NCBI GenBank assembly: GCA_014650415.1 | Contig: BMUX01000001.1 | Coordinates: 831,266-895,265, forward strand | Source of the DNA: Streptomyces spiroverticillatus | GTDB lineage: Bacteria; Actinomycetota; Actinomycetes; Streptomycetales; Streptomycetaceae | Reading direction: 5' to 3' | Length of the DNA stretch: 64,000 bases | Part shown: one piece after another, positions 31,789 through 40,308 of the stretch | How positions within the stretch are numbered: position 1 is the stretch's first letter | Layout: every line of letters starts with the position of its first letter | Made by a program: the position numbers and the translations under genes | The notes under the pieces: model-generated | What the model saw: only the letters and a program-made list of their open reading frames with translations | Told to the model about the DNA's origin: nothing | The model's database searches: none

Positions 31789-32076
31789 TCAGGCCAGGTC
31801 CTCCTGGTTGCGGTTGGACTCCAGGCGCGCCTTGGTCTTGTCGACCTTCGCCACGATGTCCTGCGACATGGCGTCCCGCTGCTTGCGCAGAAGTACGAAG
31901 CTCAGCGGCGCGGAGACGACGATCGCGAGCAGCAGCACCCACAGCACGTTCGACATGCCGCCGAGGCTGGACGGCAGGACACGCAGGCTCACCAGCACCC
32001 AGACCACCGCGAAGCAGGCGGCGAAGACACCGAGTCGCATGGCGGTGTAGCGGAGCGTGGCGTGCTTGGTGCTCAC
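31789..32076 (-). CDS. DUF4229 membrane protein
   Basis: The 95-residue protein has two membrane segments (LGVFAACFAVVWVLVSL and VLWVLLLAIVVSAPLSFVLL) then a charged coiled segment RKQRDAMSQDIVAKVDKTKA. This pattern, with the N-terminal STKHATLRYTAMR, is typical of actinobacterial DUF4229 proteins. Start GTG 32076 follows GAAGAAGG. It is in the core segment next to menaquinone genes, as in other streptomycetes, suggesting but not proving a membrane or respiratory role. Hairpins flank it on both sides, so it is probably monocistronic. Confidence 0.85.
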   Translation of the reverse strand: MSTKHATLRYTAMRLGVFAACFAVVWVLVSLRVLPSSLGGMSNVLWVLLLAIVVSAPLSFVLLRKQRDAMSQDIVAKVDKTKARLESNRNQEDLA

Positions 32077-32129
32077 GGCGTGACCTTCTTCGTGGCGACG
32101 GAAAAATAGGGCGCTACCAGTACAGCACA

Positions 32130-32155
32130 GGGGCCCGGCGAGGAAGCCGGGCCCC
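32130..32155 (-). terminator. Hairpin between the DoxX-like and DUF4229 genes
   Basis: GGGGCCCGGC (32130-32139) and GCCGGGCCCC (32146-32155) form a perfect ten-base stem around GAGGAA, extended by partial CAC/GTG pairing. It lies about 70 bases after the DoxX-like gene stop. Confidence 0.65.
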
Positions 32156-32225
32156 CGTGCTTCGTGGTACGCACGGACCGCACTCCGTACGTACGAGTCG
32201 CAAATCCCCTGGTCAGTGCCTCTGC

Positions 32226-32804
32226 TCAGACCAGCCAGCGGAAGCGGCGCACCAGCGCCAGCTCCTGCCAGCGGCGGCCGAGGCCGAAGTAGCTGCCCGC
32301 CCCGGTGACGGCGACCGCGACGGCGGCCAGCGCGATCATCCAGTGGTCGTCGGTGATCGGGTTGCTCGCGGGCTGGAGCGTGACCAGGTACATGAAGGCC
32401 ATCATCGCGGTGCACGACACGGCGGCGATCCGGGTGCCGATGCCCAGCAGGAACGCCAGGCCGATGCCGAGCAGGCCGAGCATGAAGAGCGCGTCGAGCC
32501 AGGGCGCACCGGCCACACCGTCGAAGGCGTGGGCGAAGGGACCCTTCGTGCCGTGCAGCAGGAACCCGGCGGTCGGCGAGCCGCCGTGGATCACCGCGGC
32601 CTCCGTCTTGGTGGCGAAGCCGAGCCCGAACATCTTGTCCAGGAAGGGCCACAGGAAGGTCCAGCCCACCAGGATGCGGAGACCGGCGAGGACGCCGCGC
32701 GCGGCACGACCGCGGACGATCACCCCGTCCTGGCTGCCGGCGGTGGCGGGGGCGGTACGGGTGTTGCTGCTGCGGGGCATGTGGATCGTGGCCACTGCGC
32801 TCAC
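32226..32804 (-). CDS. DoxX-family membrane protein
   Basis: The 192-residue protein has four hydrophobic helices, with RILVGWTFLWPFLDKMFGLG in the first and GLLGIGLAFLLGIGTRIAAV and ALAAVAVAVTGAGSYFGLG later. This matches DoxX-type proteins (thiosulfate:quinone oxidoreductase small subunit-like), which are widespread and may act at the quinone pool or in redox stress. GTG 32804 is the first start with an AGGTG-like site; ATG 32780 is an alternative. No partner subunit gene adjoins it. Confidence 0.82.
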   Translation of the reverse strand: MSAVATIHMPRSSNTRTAPATAGSQDGVIVRGRAARGVLAGLRILVGWTFLWPFLDKMFGLGFATKTEAAVIHGGSPTAGFLLHGTKGPFAHAFDGVAGAPWLDALFMLGLLGIGLAFLLGIGTRIAAVSCTAMMAFMYLVTLQPASNPITDDHWMIALAAVAVAVTGAGSYFGLGRRWQELALVRRFRWLV

Positions 32805-32940
32805 CTGGTCTCTGCTTCGAGCCTGCTCTGGTCGAGCCCTTGCCGAGCTCTTGTGAATACATTCACAAGCTACTCCTGTCGGATACGCATAAGCGGCGGC
32901 AAAGGTCCCGAGCGCCCGGGACGTACGTCCTGAGACGGCG

Positions 32941-33498
32941 TCAGGAACCGTCGGAGCCCGGTCCCCCCAAGGTCAGCAGCATGATCACGTCGTCCCGGTC
33001 GTCCCCCGGCGCCACCCGTATGGCCCCCGGCACCCGCCCGACCTCCCGGTACCCGCACGCCGTGTAGAAGGCGTCCGCACCCGTACCGCCCCGGCAGGTC
33101 AGCCGGATCGCCTCGACGCCGGGCAGCGTGCGCGCGGCATCCGCCGCGGCGGCCATCAGGTCGCGTCCGTACCCCCGCCCCTGGTGCTTGGGATGCACCA
33201 TCACCGTGTACAGCCAGCACCAGTGCGTCATCAGCCGGTGCCCGTTGAGGGTCAGGAAGGCGGTCGCGGCGACGGTGCCCTCCTCGTCGTACCCGACCAG
33301 CAGCCGGGTGCGCCCCTCCGCCATGGCGACGAAGTGGCGCACGAGCTCGGGCCGGATCTTCTCCGGGTCGGCGGGCGGTACGAAACCGACCGCCCCGCCC
33401 GCGTCCGTGACGTCGGCCCACAGGGCGATCAGGCCGTCGCGGAGTTCCGCGTCGACGGCGGGGTCGAAAACGAAGGTGAGAGGGGTACGAGGCGCCAT
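32941..33498 (-). CDS. GNAT-family N-acetyltransferase
   Basis: The 185-residue protein shows the GNAT acetyl-CoA loop VMVHPKHQGRGYGRDLM (the Q/RxxGxG/A motif near residue 115), preceded by TAFLTLNGHRLMTHWCWLYTV and followed by RLTCRGGTGADAFYTACGY, typical of motif B. It should transfer an acetyl group to an amine; the acceptor is unknown. ATG 33498 has no obvious ribosome binding site. It lies leftward of mqnE, separated by a strong hairpin, and is likely unrelated to menaquinone synthesis. Confidence 0.87.
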   Translation of the reverse strand: MAPRTPLTFVFDPAVDAELRDGLIALWADVTDAGGAVGFVPPADPEKIRPELVRHFVAMAEGRTRLLVGYDEEGTVAATAFLTLNGHRLMTHWCWLYTVMVHPKHQGRGYGRDLMAAAADAARTLPGVEAIRLTCRGGTGADAFYTACGYREVGRVPGAIRVAPGDDRDDVIMLLTLGGPGSDGS

Positions 33499-33523
33499 GC
33501 CCGGCACGCTAACCCGGGACGCC

Positions 33524-33558
33524 GAGAGCCCCGGCCGAGGGGGTTGGCCGGGGCTCTC
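33524..33558 (-). terminator. Hairpin terminator after mqnE
   Basis: GAGAGCCCCGGCC (33524-33536) and GGCCGGGGCTCTC (33546-33558) form a perfect 13-bp stem with a nine-base loop, 20 bases downstream of the mqnE stop. It should end the mqnE transcript before the acetyltransferase gene. Confidence 0.75.
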
Positions 33559-33577
33559 GTACGTACAGCAGCGCAGG

Positions 33578-34741
33578 TCAGACGCGCATCGCCTGCGGGG
33601 TCTCGCGGCGCGAGGCGTCCGGGCCCTCGTACTCCTTGATGATCTCGTAGCGCGTGTTGCGCTCGACCGGGCGGAAGCCGGCGTCACGGATCAGTTCGAG
33701 GAGGTCGTCGCGGCCGAGCTTGTTCGGGGTGCCGTAGTCGTCCGCGTCGTGCGTGATCTTGTACTCGACGACCGAGCCGTCCATGTCGTCCGCGCCGTGC
33801 TGGAGCGCGAGCTGCGCGGTCTGCACGCCGTGCATGACCCAGAAGACCTTGACGTGCGGGACGTTGTCGAAGAGCAGCCGCGAGACCGCGAAGGTCTTCA
33901 GGGCCTCGGCGCCCGTCGCCATGGTCGTCCGCGCCTGGAGCTTGTTGCGGACCTTGCCGTCCTTCATGTCGACGAAGTCGTGCTGGTAGCGCAGCGGGAT
34001 GAAGACCTGGAAACCGCCGGTCTCGTCCTGCATCTCACGCAGCCGCAGCACGTGGTCGACGCGGTGGCGGGGCTCCTCGATGTGGCCGTAGAGCATGGTG
34101 GCCGGCGTCTTGAGGCCCTTCTCGTGGGCGAGGCGGTGGATGCGCGACCAGTCCTCCCAGTGGGTGTTGTGGTCGACGATGTGCTGCCTCACCTCCCAGT
34201 CGAAGATCTCGGCGCCGCCGCCGGTCAGCGATTCGAGACCCGCCTCGATCAGCTCGTCCAGGATCTCGGACGCGGAGAGCCCGGAGATCGTCTCGAAGTG
34301 GTGGATCTCGGTCGCCGTGAACGCCTTCAGCGAGACCTGCGGGAGGGCCTCCTTCAGCGCGGACAGCGAGCGCGGGTAGTAGCGCCACGGGAGGGTCGGG
34401 TGCAGACCGTTGACGATGTGCAGCTCGGTGAGGTTCTCGTTCTCCATCGCCTTGGCGAGGCGGACGGCCTCCTCGATGCGCATCGTGTACGCGTCCTTCT
34501 CGCCCGGCTTGCGCTGGAACGAGCAGTAGGCGCAGGACGCCGTGCACACATTGGTCATGTTGAGGTGACGGTTGACGTTGAAGTGGACGACGTCGCCGTT
34601 CTTCCTCGTCCGCACCTCGTGGGCGAGACCGCCCAGCCAGGCCAGGTCGTCCGACTCGTAGAGCGCGATGCCGTCCTCGCGGCTGAGCCGCTCCCCGGCC
34701 CGGACCTTCTGCTCCAGCTCGCGCTTGAGTCCCGCGTCCAT
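33578..34741 (-). CDS. mqnE: Aminofutalosine synthase MqnE (radical SAM)
   Basis: The 387-residue radical SAM enzyme adds the adenosyl radical to 3-[(1-carboxyvinyl)oxy]benzoate to form aminofutalosine in the alternative menaquinone pathway. The cluster-binding motif is in NVCTASCAYCSFQRKPGEKDAY (CxxxCxxC near residue 70). HIVNGLHPTLPWRYYPRSL, SLTGGGAEIFDWEVRQ and FIPLRYQHDFV are characteristic and favour MqnE over the related cyclase MqnC. ATG 34741 has GGAGGCGG upstream. The nearby UbiX-like, MqnP-like and UbiD-like genes and the Lrp regulator make this the menaquinone locus. It is the core Streptomyces arrangement. Confidence 0.93.
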   Translation of the reverse strand: MDAGLKRELEQKVRAGERLSREDGIALYESDDLAWLGGLAHEVRTRKNGDVVHFNVNRHLNMTNVCTASCAYCSFQRKPGEKDAYTMRIEEAVRLAKAMENENLTELHIVNGLHPTLPWRYYPRSLSALKEALPQVSLKAFTATEIHHFETISGLSASEILDELIEAGLESLTGGGAEIFDWEVRQHIVDHNTHWEDWSRIHRLAHEKGLKTPATMLYGHIEEPRHRVDHVLRLREMQDETGGFQVFIPLRYQHDFVDMKDGKVRNKLQARTTMATGAEALKTFAVSRLLFDNVPHVKVFWVMHGVQTAQLALQHGADDMDGSVVEYKITHDADDYGTPNKLGRDDLLELIRDAGFRPVERNTRYEIIKEYEGPDASRRETPQAMRV

Positions 34742-34797
34742 ACCCGGCCGCCTCCTATGTGTCGTACGTACCTATCGAGCTTCTGCCAAAGGTACGC

Positions 34798-35253
34798 CTA
34801 GCCCTCCTCGGGCAGTTCCCCGACCCGGTTCTCCCACTTGGTGGAGAGCACGATCGTGGTACGGGTCCGCGAGACGCCCTTCGTGCCGCTCAGCCGGCGG
34901 ATCGTCCGCTCCAGACCGTCCACGTCCCCGGCCCGGATCTTGAGCATGAACGAGTCGTCGCCCGCGATGAACCAGCAGTCCTCGATCTCCTCCAGGTCCT
35001 TCAGCCGGCGTGCCACGTCCTCGTGGTCGGCGGCGTCGGACAGCGAGATGCCGATGAGGGCGGTCACGCCGAGGCCGAGCGACTTGGCGTCGACGGTGGC
35101 GCGGTAGCCGGTGATGACCCCCGCCGATTCGAGGCGGTTGATGCGGTCGGTGACACTCGGGCCGGAGAGGCCGACGAGGCGTCCGAGCTCGGCGTACGAG
35201 GCCCTGCCGTTCTCCCGAAGTGCCTGGATGAGCTGCCTGTCCACGGCGTCCAT
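34798..35253 (-). CDS. Lrp/AsnC-family transcriptional regulator
   Basis: The 151-residue regulator has the Lrp helix-turn-helix (MDAVDRQLIQALRENGRASY, then LGRLVGLSGPSVTDRINRLE) and the RAM effector-binding domain (ALIGISLSDAADHEDV, IEDCWFIAGDDSFMLKI). ATG 35253 is preferred because GGAAGG lies nine bases upstream, whereas ATG 35271 has none. It is 56 bases upstream of mqnE on the same strand and may control it. The intergenic region before it has a TAGAAT-like -10 box near 35299 facing the rightward small gene. Confidence 0.9.
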   Translation of the reverse strand: MDAVDRQLIQALRENGRASYAELGRLVGLSGPSVTDRINRLESAGVITGYRATVDAKSLGLGVTALIGISLSDAADHEDVARRLKDLEEIEDCWFIAGDDSFMLKIRAGDVDGLERTIRRLSGTKGVSRTRTTIVLSTKWENRVGELPEEG

Positions 35254-35406
35254 ATGCCTGAAGCCTTCCATTGTTCAGCGATACCGCGAGTTTACGTATA
35301 GAATCTAAGGCACAGGGGCCAAATCCCCTGAGGATCTTTCACCAGATCCAAGTTTCTCTTTCAGATCTTCTTCAGATCACCCGAACTCGACGGAGAGTGA
35401 CCCACC

Positions 35407-35547
35407 GTGTACACGACCGAGATGGCCTACGTCCGCATGCGCGAGCTTCAGGAACTGGCCAACCGCTCGCGTGCCCACAAGCCCGCCGCCACGACCGCTT
35501 CCGTGCGCAGCCTCAAGGCCCGCCTCAAGCGCTCCAAGCAGGGCTGA
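35407..35547 (+). CDS. Conserved-looking 46-residue basic protein
   Basis: A short gene begins at GTG 35407 behind GGAGAG and encodes YTTEMAYVRMRELQELANRS, a Pro/Ala/Thr linker, then SVRSLKARLKRSKQG. The product is strongly basic and alpha-helical with no membrane segment. It has good third-position GC and its own leader region, so I consider it real. It lies between the Lrp gene (divergent) and the convergent UbiX gene. Function is unknown; nucleic-acid or protein binding is plausible from charge only. Confidence 0.6.
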   Translation: MYTTEMAYVRMRELQELANRSRAHKPAATTASVRSLKARLKRSKQG

Positions 35548-35558
35548 CCCACCCCTTC

Positions 35559-36242
35559 CTACGGGTTGCGAGACGCTCCCCCGAGCTCTCCCTCCCACCG
35601 GCGGTAGAGGCCGTGCGGCACACCTGCCGCATCGAGCACCCGCCCCGCGACGAAGTCCACCAGATCCTGGATGTGCGTCGCACCGGCGTAGAACGCGGGG
35701 GAGGCGGGCAGCACCACGGCGCCCGCCTCGTCCAGCGCCACCAGATGCTTGAGCGTCTGCCCGTTCAGCGGCGTCTCCCTGACCGCCACCACCAGCTTCC
35801 GCCGCTCCTTGAGCGTCACGCTCGCGGCCCGCTGCAGCAGGTCCTTCGAGAGCCCCAGCGCGACTCCGGCGACACTCGCCGTCGAGGCGGGGACGATGAG
35901 CATCCCCTTCACCGCGTACGACCCGGACGACGGCCCCGCCGCGAGATCCCCCGCACTCCAGTGCCGTACGTCGGACAGATCGAGCCCGGTGAACGTGTCG
36001 GGCTTGCCGTCCGCCCCCCTCCCCAGCCACGTGGCGAGATCCTCCCGCCAGTGGCTGTCCCGGTAGGAGATCCCCGTCTCGTCGAGGATCGTCAGCCGGG
36101 ACGCCCTGCTGACGACGAGGTCGACGGCCTCGCCCGCGTCGAGCAGCCCCCGCAGGACGGCGGCGGCGTACGGGGTTCCGGAGGCGCCCGAGACCCCTAC
36201 TACCCAGGGGGTACGGGTGCGTTCGGCGGTGGGCTCAGTCAT
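35559..36242 (-). CDS. UbiX-like flavin prenyltransferase
   Basis: The 227-residue protein makes prenylated FMN, the cofactor needed by UbiD decarboxylases. It has the UbiX N-terminus GVSGASGTPYAAAVLRGL, the central GMLIVPASTASVAGVALGLSKDLLQRAA segment that binds FMN and phosphate, and VALDEAGAVVLPASPAFY with the conserved C-terminal prenyl-phosphate site. It lies close to the UbiD-like decarboxylase gene, which presumably uses its product in menaquinone synthesis. An insertion around residues 75-95 (HWREDLATWLGRGADGKPD) is longer than in enterobacterial UbiX. It is sometimes named mqnM in this pathway. Confidence 0.9.
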   Translation of the reverse strand: MTEPTAERTRTPWVVGVSGASGTPYAAAVLRGLLDAGEAVDLVVSRASRLTILDETGISYRDSHWREDLATWLGRGADGKPDTFTGLDLSDVRHWSAGDLAAGPSSGSYAVKGMLIVPASTASVAGVALGLSKDLLQRAASVTLKERRKLVVAVRETPLNGQTLKHLVALDEAGAVVLPASPAFYAGATHIQDLVDFVAGRVLDAAGVPHGLYRRWEGELGGASRNP

Positions 36243-36332
36243 GGGCGGAGCTTATCGGGGGCGACAATGCGGGAACCGGGCAAGGTCCGGGGACGTTTCA
36301 CAGGAACACGGGGAAAGTGGGGGGTGGGGGTC

Positions 36333-36953
36333 ATGTCGTACGAGCCGTACGAGCCGTACCGACCGCAGACGACACCGCCGCGCGGCGACGCGGCCGACCG
36401 GCGGGGCCGGTGGCGGACGGCCGCCGTGGTCATGGGCGCCTGGATCGCCCTGCTGTGGGTGCTGGAAGCCGTCGACACCGCCACCGGCAACGCCCTGGAC
36501 ACCTACGGCGTCTCCCCGCGCGACCTCTCCGAGCTCCGCGACGTCCTCCCCATGTCCTTCCTGCACGGCGGCTTCGCCCACCTCGCGTCGAACACGCTGC
36601 CGCTGCTGATCCTGGGTTTCCTGGCGGCGCTCGGCGGAATCCGCCGCTTCGCCGCGGTCGTCGTCACGATCATGCTGGTCGCGGGCCTGGGCGTGTGGCT
36701 GACCGCCCCCTCGCACTCCATAACCCTGGGCGCGTCGGGCGTGGTCTTCGGCCTGTTCGGCTACCTGGTGGTGCGGGGCTTCGTGGACCGCAGGCCGTGG
36801 GACGTGGTGCTGGGCCTCGTGGTGGCCGTCGTCTACGGCTCGATCCTGTGGGGCGTGCTGCCGACGGACTCGGGCATCAGCTGGCAGTGCCACTTGTTCG
36901 GGCTGCTGGGCGGGGTGCTGGCGGCGTTCGCCTTCCGGCGGGGTCGGGTCTAG
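36333..36953 (+). CDS. Rhomboid-family intramembrane serine protease
   Basis: The 206-residue membrane protein has about six helices. HLASNTLPLLILGFLAALGG includes the helix-2 His and Asn, ITLGASGVVFGLFGYL carries the GxSG nucleophile serine, and SWQCHLFGLLGGVLAAF carries the catalytic histidine. These make an active rhomboid protease plausible. A 40-residue Pro/Tyr-rich cytoplasmic N-terminus precedes the first helix. ATG 36333 follows a G-rich purine stretch. It is convergent with the mqnP gene, and no substrate gene is evident. Confidence 0.9.
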   Translation: MSYEPYEPYRPQTTPPRGDAADRRGRWRTAAVVMGAWIALLWVLEAVDTATGNALDTYGVSPRDLSELRDVLPMSFLHGGFAHLASNTLPLLILGFLAALGGIRRFAAVVVTIMLVAGLGVWLTAPSHSITLGASGVVFGLFGYLVVRGFVDRRPWDVVLGLVVAVVYGSILWGVLPTDSGISWQCHLFGLLGGVLAAFAFRRGRV

Positions 36954-37039
36954 CGACTCGGCGCGGGCCGGTGGGTGGTTGCGGTTCCTGCCGGGGGTGC
37001 TGCCCCCGGACCCCCGGGTTTCGCCCCGGCACCGGGTGC

Positions 37040-37960
37040 CTAGACCGTCAGGCCCCGCATCAGGAGATCCAGCAGCGCACACGCAAAGAGCGCGATCCCG
37101 ATGAACCCGTTCACCGTGAAGAACGCCCGGTTCAGCCGCGACAGATCATGCGGCCGCACGATCGTGTGCTCGTACACGAACGCCACCGCCACAATCACCA
37201 TCCCGATCCAGAAGAAGATCCCGGCATCGGTACGCACCCCGTACCAGACCAGCAGCGCCGTGGTGATCACGTGACAGACCCGCGCCCCGTGCAGCGCCGC
37301 CGGAATGCCGAACCGCGCCGGCACCGACTTCACCCCGTGCGCCCGGTCCGCCTGGACATCCTGCGACCCGAAGATCAGGTCGAACCCGCCGATCCAGATC
37401 CCGACCGCCAGCCCCAGCACGACCGCGTCCCCCGACCACTCCCCCGTGATCGCGATCCACGCCCCGACCGGCCCCATCGCCTGGGCCAGCCCCAGAATCG
37501 CGTGCGGGAAGTTCGTGAAGCGCTTGCCGTACGGGTAGACGACCATCGGGACGATGGCCACCGGCGCCAGCGCCAGGCACAAAGGATTCAGCAGCGCCGC
37601 AGCCCCGAGGAAGAAGACCAGGGCGATCCCGGCCCCCGTCCACGCGGACTTGACGCTGACGGCCCCCGTAACGATCTCCCGGTTCGCGGTGCGCGGGTTA
37701 CGGGCGTCGATCTCCCGGTCGATGATCCGGTTGGCCGCCATGGCGAAGGTCCGCAGGCCCACCATCGCGATCGTCACCAGGAGCAGCCGCCCCCAGTGGA
37801 TGTTCTTGTCCAGCTGGAACATCGCCGTCAGCGCGGCGATGTACGCGAAGGGCAGCGCGAAGACGGAGTGCTCGATGAGCACCAGGTTCAGGAAGGCGCG
37901 GACCTTCCCGGGCCGGGGCCCCGGCTGCGGCTGCGGGATTGCTGCTGCGGCGCTGCTCAC
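37040..37960 (-). CDS. mqnP: Menaquinone-pathway UbiA-type prenyltransferase (MqnP-like)
   Basis: The 306-residue polytopic enzyme has the two Asp-rich motifs of UbiA prenyltransferases: ANRIIDREIDARNPRTANR (first, NxxxDxxxD) and GSQDVQADRAHGVKS (second, DxxxDxxxG-like). About eight membrane helices surround them. Next to the UbiD-like gene in the futalosine locus it should prenylate a naphthoate intermediate, 1,4-dihydroxy-6-naphthoate. Start GTG 37960 overlaps the UbiD stop by 4 bp, so the two are translationally coupled. The name follows the S. coelicolor assignment of this position. Confidence 0.88.
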   Translation of the reverse strand: MSSAAAAIPQPQPGPRPGKVRAFLNLVLIEHSVFALPFAYIAALTAMFQLDKNIHWGRLLLVTIAMVGLRTFAMAANRIIDREIDARNPRTANREIVTGAVSVKSAWTGAGIALVFFLGAAALLNPLCLALAPVAIVPMVVYPYGKRFTNFPHAILGLAQAMGPVGAWIAITGEWSGDAVVLGLAVGIWIGGFDLIFGSQDVQADRAHGVKSVPARFGIPAALHGARVCHVITTALLVWYGVRTDAGIFFWIGMVIVAVAFVYEHTIVRPHDLSRLNRAFFTVNGFIGIALFACALLDLLMRGLTV

Positions 37961-39408
37961 AGGCCGTATTCCTTCCAGCGGCGGGAGACCTTGGAGGCCG
38001 TCGCCGGGTCCGACTCGACCATGTTCGGCCAGCCACCGTCACGGGTGTAGCCCTCTTCGGGCAGCTTCTTGGTGGCGTCGACGCCCGCCTTGCCGCCCCA
38101 GTACTGCTGGTACGAGGCGTGGTCCAGGTGATCGACCGGCCCCTCCACGACCACCAGGTCCTTCGCGTAGTCGACGTTCCCGAAGGCCCGCCACGACACC
38201 TCGTGGTAGTTCCGTACGTCGCAATCGGCGTCCACGACCACGATCAGCTTCTCCAGGGACAGCATGTGCGCGCCCCAGATCGCCGACATGACCTTCTGCG
38301 CGTGCTTCGGGTACTTCTTGTCGATCGACACGATGATGCAGTTGTGGAAGCCGCCCGACTCCGGGAGGTGGTAGTCCACGATGTCCGGCACGATGATCTT
38401 CAGCAGCGGCAGGAAGAAGCTCTCCGTCGCCCGCCCCAGCGGCCCGTCCTCGGTCGGCGGACGCCCCACGACGATCGACTGCAGCAGAGGCCGCTTCCGC
38501 ATCGTGATGGTGTCGATCGTCAGCGCCGGGAAGTCCTCCTGCGGCGTGTAGAACCCGGTGTGGTCGCCGAACGGCCCCTCGGGCAGCATCCGCCCCGGCT
38601 CCAGCCACCCCTCCAGCACGACCTCCGCATGCGCCGGCACCTGAAGCGGAACGGTCTTGCAGTCCACCATCTCCACCCGCTTCCCCTGGAGGAACCCGGC
38701 GAAGAGGTACTCGTCGATGTCCCCCGGCAGCGGGGCCGTGGACGCGTACGTCACAGCGGGCGGCGCGCCGAAAGCAATCGCGACCGGCAGCTTCTCGCCG
38801 CGCTTGGCGGCCACCTGGTAGTGGTTCCGGCTGTCCTTGTGGATCTGCCAGTGCATGCCGATGGTGCGCTTGTCGTGACGCTGGAGGCGGTACAGGCCGA
38901 GATTCCGGATCCCCGTCTCCGGGTGCTTCGTATGCGTAAGCCCCAAATTGAAGAAGGACCCACCGTCCTCCGGCCACGTGAACAGCGCGGGCAGCTTGTC
39001 CAGATCGACGTCCTCCCCCCGCAGCACGACCTCCTGCACGGGGGCGTCCTTGACCTTCTTCGGCGGTACGTGCGCCACGGACCCCAGCTTGCCGAAGGCG
39101 TCCCGCAGACCCATGAACCCCTGCGGCAGCTCGGGCTTCAGCAGCCCGCCGATCTGCTCGCTGATCTCGCTGTACGACTTGAGCCCGAGCGCCTTCAGCA
39201 GCCGCCGGTCGGTCCCGAAAACATTCATGGCCAGCGGCATCGCCGAGCCCTTGACGTTCTCGAAGAGCAGCGCCGGGCCACCGGCCTTGTTCACCCGGTC
39301 GACGATCTCCCCGACTTCCAGGTGGGGGTCGACTTCGGCCGTGATGCGCTTGAGGTCGCCCTCGCGGTCCAGGGCGCGGAGGAACGAGCGAAGATCGTCG
39401 TAAGCCAT
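37957..39408 (-). CDS. mqnL: UbiD-family decarboxylase of the menaquinone pathway (MqnL-like)
   Basis: The 483-residue decarboxylase needs prenylated FMN. It opens with MAYDDLRSFLRALDREGDL and has the UbiD segments QLQRHDKRTIGMHWQIH-like (LYRLQRHDKRTIGMHWQ), AFGAPPAVTYAS, LPEGPFGDHTGFYTPQEDFP with the catalytic Glu-rich site, and GGFHNCIIVSIDKKYPKHAQ. It should remove the 6-carboxylate from the prenylated naphthoate. It lies upstream of the prenyltransferase with a 4-bp overlap, and the UbiX enzyme that supplies its cofactor is 1.7 kb away. Length is normal for bacterial UbiD. Confidence 0.9.
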   Translation of the reverse strand: MAYDDLRSFLRALDREGDLKRITAEVDPHLEVGEIVDRVNKAGGPALLFENVKGSAMPLAMNVFGTDRRLLKALGLKSYSEISEQIGGLLKPELPQGFMGLRDAFGKLGSVAHVPPKKVKDAPVQEVVLRGEDVDLDKLPALFTWPEDGGSFFNLGLTHTKHPETGIRNLGLYRLQRHDKRTIGMHWQIHKDSRNHYQVAAKRGEKLPVAIAFGAPPAVTYASTAPLPGDIDEYLFAGFLQGKRVEMVDCKTVPLQVPAHAEVVLEGWLEPGRMLPEGPFGDHTGFYTPQEDFPALTIDTITMRKRPLLQSIVVGRPPTEDGPLGRATESFFLPLLKIIVPDIVDYHLPESGGFHNCIIVSIDKKYPKHAQKVMSAIWGAHMLSLEKLIVVVDADCDVRNYHEVSWRAFGNVDYAKDLVVVEGPVDHLDHASYQQYWGGKAGVDATKKLPEEGYTRDGGWPNMVESDPATASKVSRRWKEYGL

Positions 39409-39496
39409 GTCGTCCAGTATCGGACACCGACTACCCTGGGCCCCTCACCGGGGCCGTTCGAGCGGCCCGTCTGACGTCCCCAGGGGGAAGCACTCC

Positions 39497-39901
39497 ATGC
39501 TCAGGGCACTGATGTTCATCCTGCCGCTGGCGCTGACGATCTACGCGTTCATCGACTGTCTGAACACCCCCGAGGACGAGGCCAAGCACCTCCCGAAGGT
39601 CGCCTGGGTCTTCATCATCCTGCTCTTCTGGATCGTGGGCCCGATCGTGTGGCTCGCCGCGGGCAAGGACCGCCGCCCGCCGCAGGGCGGCCGCACCCCC
39701 TCCGAATGGCACCGCGGCCACCGCAGCACGTGGGTCGCCCCGGACGACAACCCCGACTTCCTGAAGTCCATCAAGGACGAGAACAAGAAGGACGAGTCCC
39801 TCCTCAAGGACTGGGAGGCCGACCTCCGCCGCCGCGAGGAAGACCTGAAACGCCGCGAGGGCGGCGACCCGGGCAAGGGCCCGGACGACGCCGCCAAGTA
39901 G
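39497..39901 (+). CDS. PLDc_N-domain membrane protein
   Basis: The 134-residue protein has two membrane helices: MLRALMFILPLALTIYAF then IDCLNTPEDEAKHLPKVAWV and FIILLFWIVGPIVWLAAGK. This short two-helix unit matches the phospholipase D N-terminal (PLDc_N) domain found alone in many actinobacteria. The C-terminal half is a highly charged coiled coil (DWEADLRRREEDLKRREGG). Its divergent position beside the menaquinone UbiD gene is conserved in streptomycetes, so a membrane role is likely. It has no catalytic PLD domain. Confidence 0.85.
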   Translation: MLRALMFILPLALTIYAFIDCLNTPEDEAKHLPKVAWVFIILLFWIVGPIVWLAAGKDRRPPQGGRTPSEWHRGHRSTWVAPDDNPDFLKSIKDENKKDESLLKDWEADLRRREEDLKRREGGDPGKGPDDAAK

Positions 39902-39913
39902 CCACCAGACAGT

Positions 39914-39958
39914 GTAGGAATTTCCTACTTTGAGAAACCTGACCGCCACAGCTAATCT
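39914..39958 (+). promoter_or_regulatory. Promoter and palindromic operator of the toxin-antitoxin pair
   Basis: GTAGGAATTTCCTAC (39914-39928) is a perfect inverted repeat with seven-base arms. It directly abuts TTGAGA (39930-39935), which with TAATCT (39953-39958) at 17-bp spacing forms a near-consensus sigma70-type promoter. The AbrB-type antitoxin starts 37 bases further. The arrangement suggests autoregulation, with the antitoxin binding the palindrome beside the -35 box. Confidence 0.65.
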
Positions 39959-39994
39959 GGGACGCAACCCGACTCGGGAGCTCAGGAGGTCACC

Positions 39995-40306
39995 ATGGCG
40001 CAGGACACCCGGATAAGAGCTCAGCTGCGCGAGAAGAACCAACTCACGCTGCCCCGCGAGGTCCGCCAGGCCCTCCACATCTCGGCCGGCGACGACGTCG
40101 ACTTCGTCATCGGGCCTGACGGCGCTGTACGACTGATGGGATTGCGCACCGTTCCCGCAGAGCAGGCGTGGTTCTGGGAGAACGAGTGGCAGACCGGCGA
40201 GCGGGAAGCGAGCGCGGAGCTGGCACGCGGCGAGGGCACCGTCTACGGCAGCGCGGAGGAGATGTTCTCCGCGCTTGAACGCCCCGAGGCCGGAGGCGAC
40301 CAATAG
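39995..40306 (+). CDS. AbrB/MazE-type (SpoVT-AbrB) antitoxin
   Basis: The 103-residue protein opens with a swapped-hairpin DNA-binding domain: AQLREKNQLTLPREVRQALHI, then GDDVDFVIGPDGAVRL, typical of AbrB/MazE antitoxins. The C-terminal half (FWENEWQTGEREASAELARG, ending EEMFSAL) is acidic and helical and should wrap the toxin. GAGGTC lies just before the ATG. The toxin gene follows after two bases, and a palindrome beside the promoter suggests autorepression. It is expected to neutralise the adjacent RelE-like toxin. Confidence 0.88.
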   Translation: MAQDTRIRAQLREKNQLTLPREVRQALHISAGDDVDFVIGPDGAVRLMGLRTVPAEQAWFWENEWQTGEREASAELARGEGTVYGSAEEMFSALERPEAGGDQ

Positions 40307-40308
40307 CG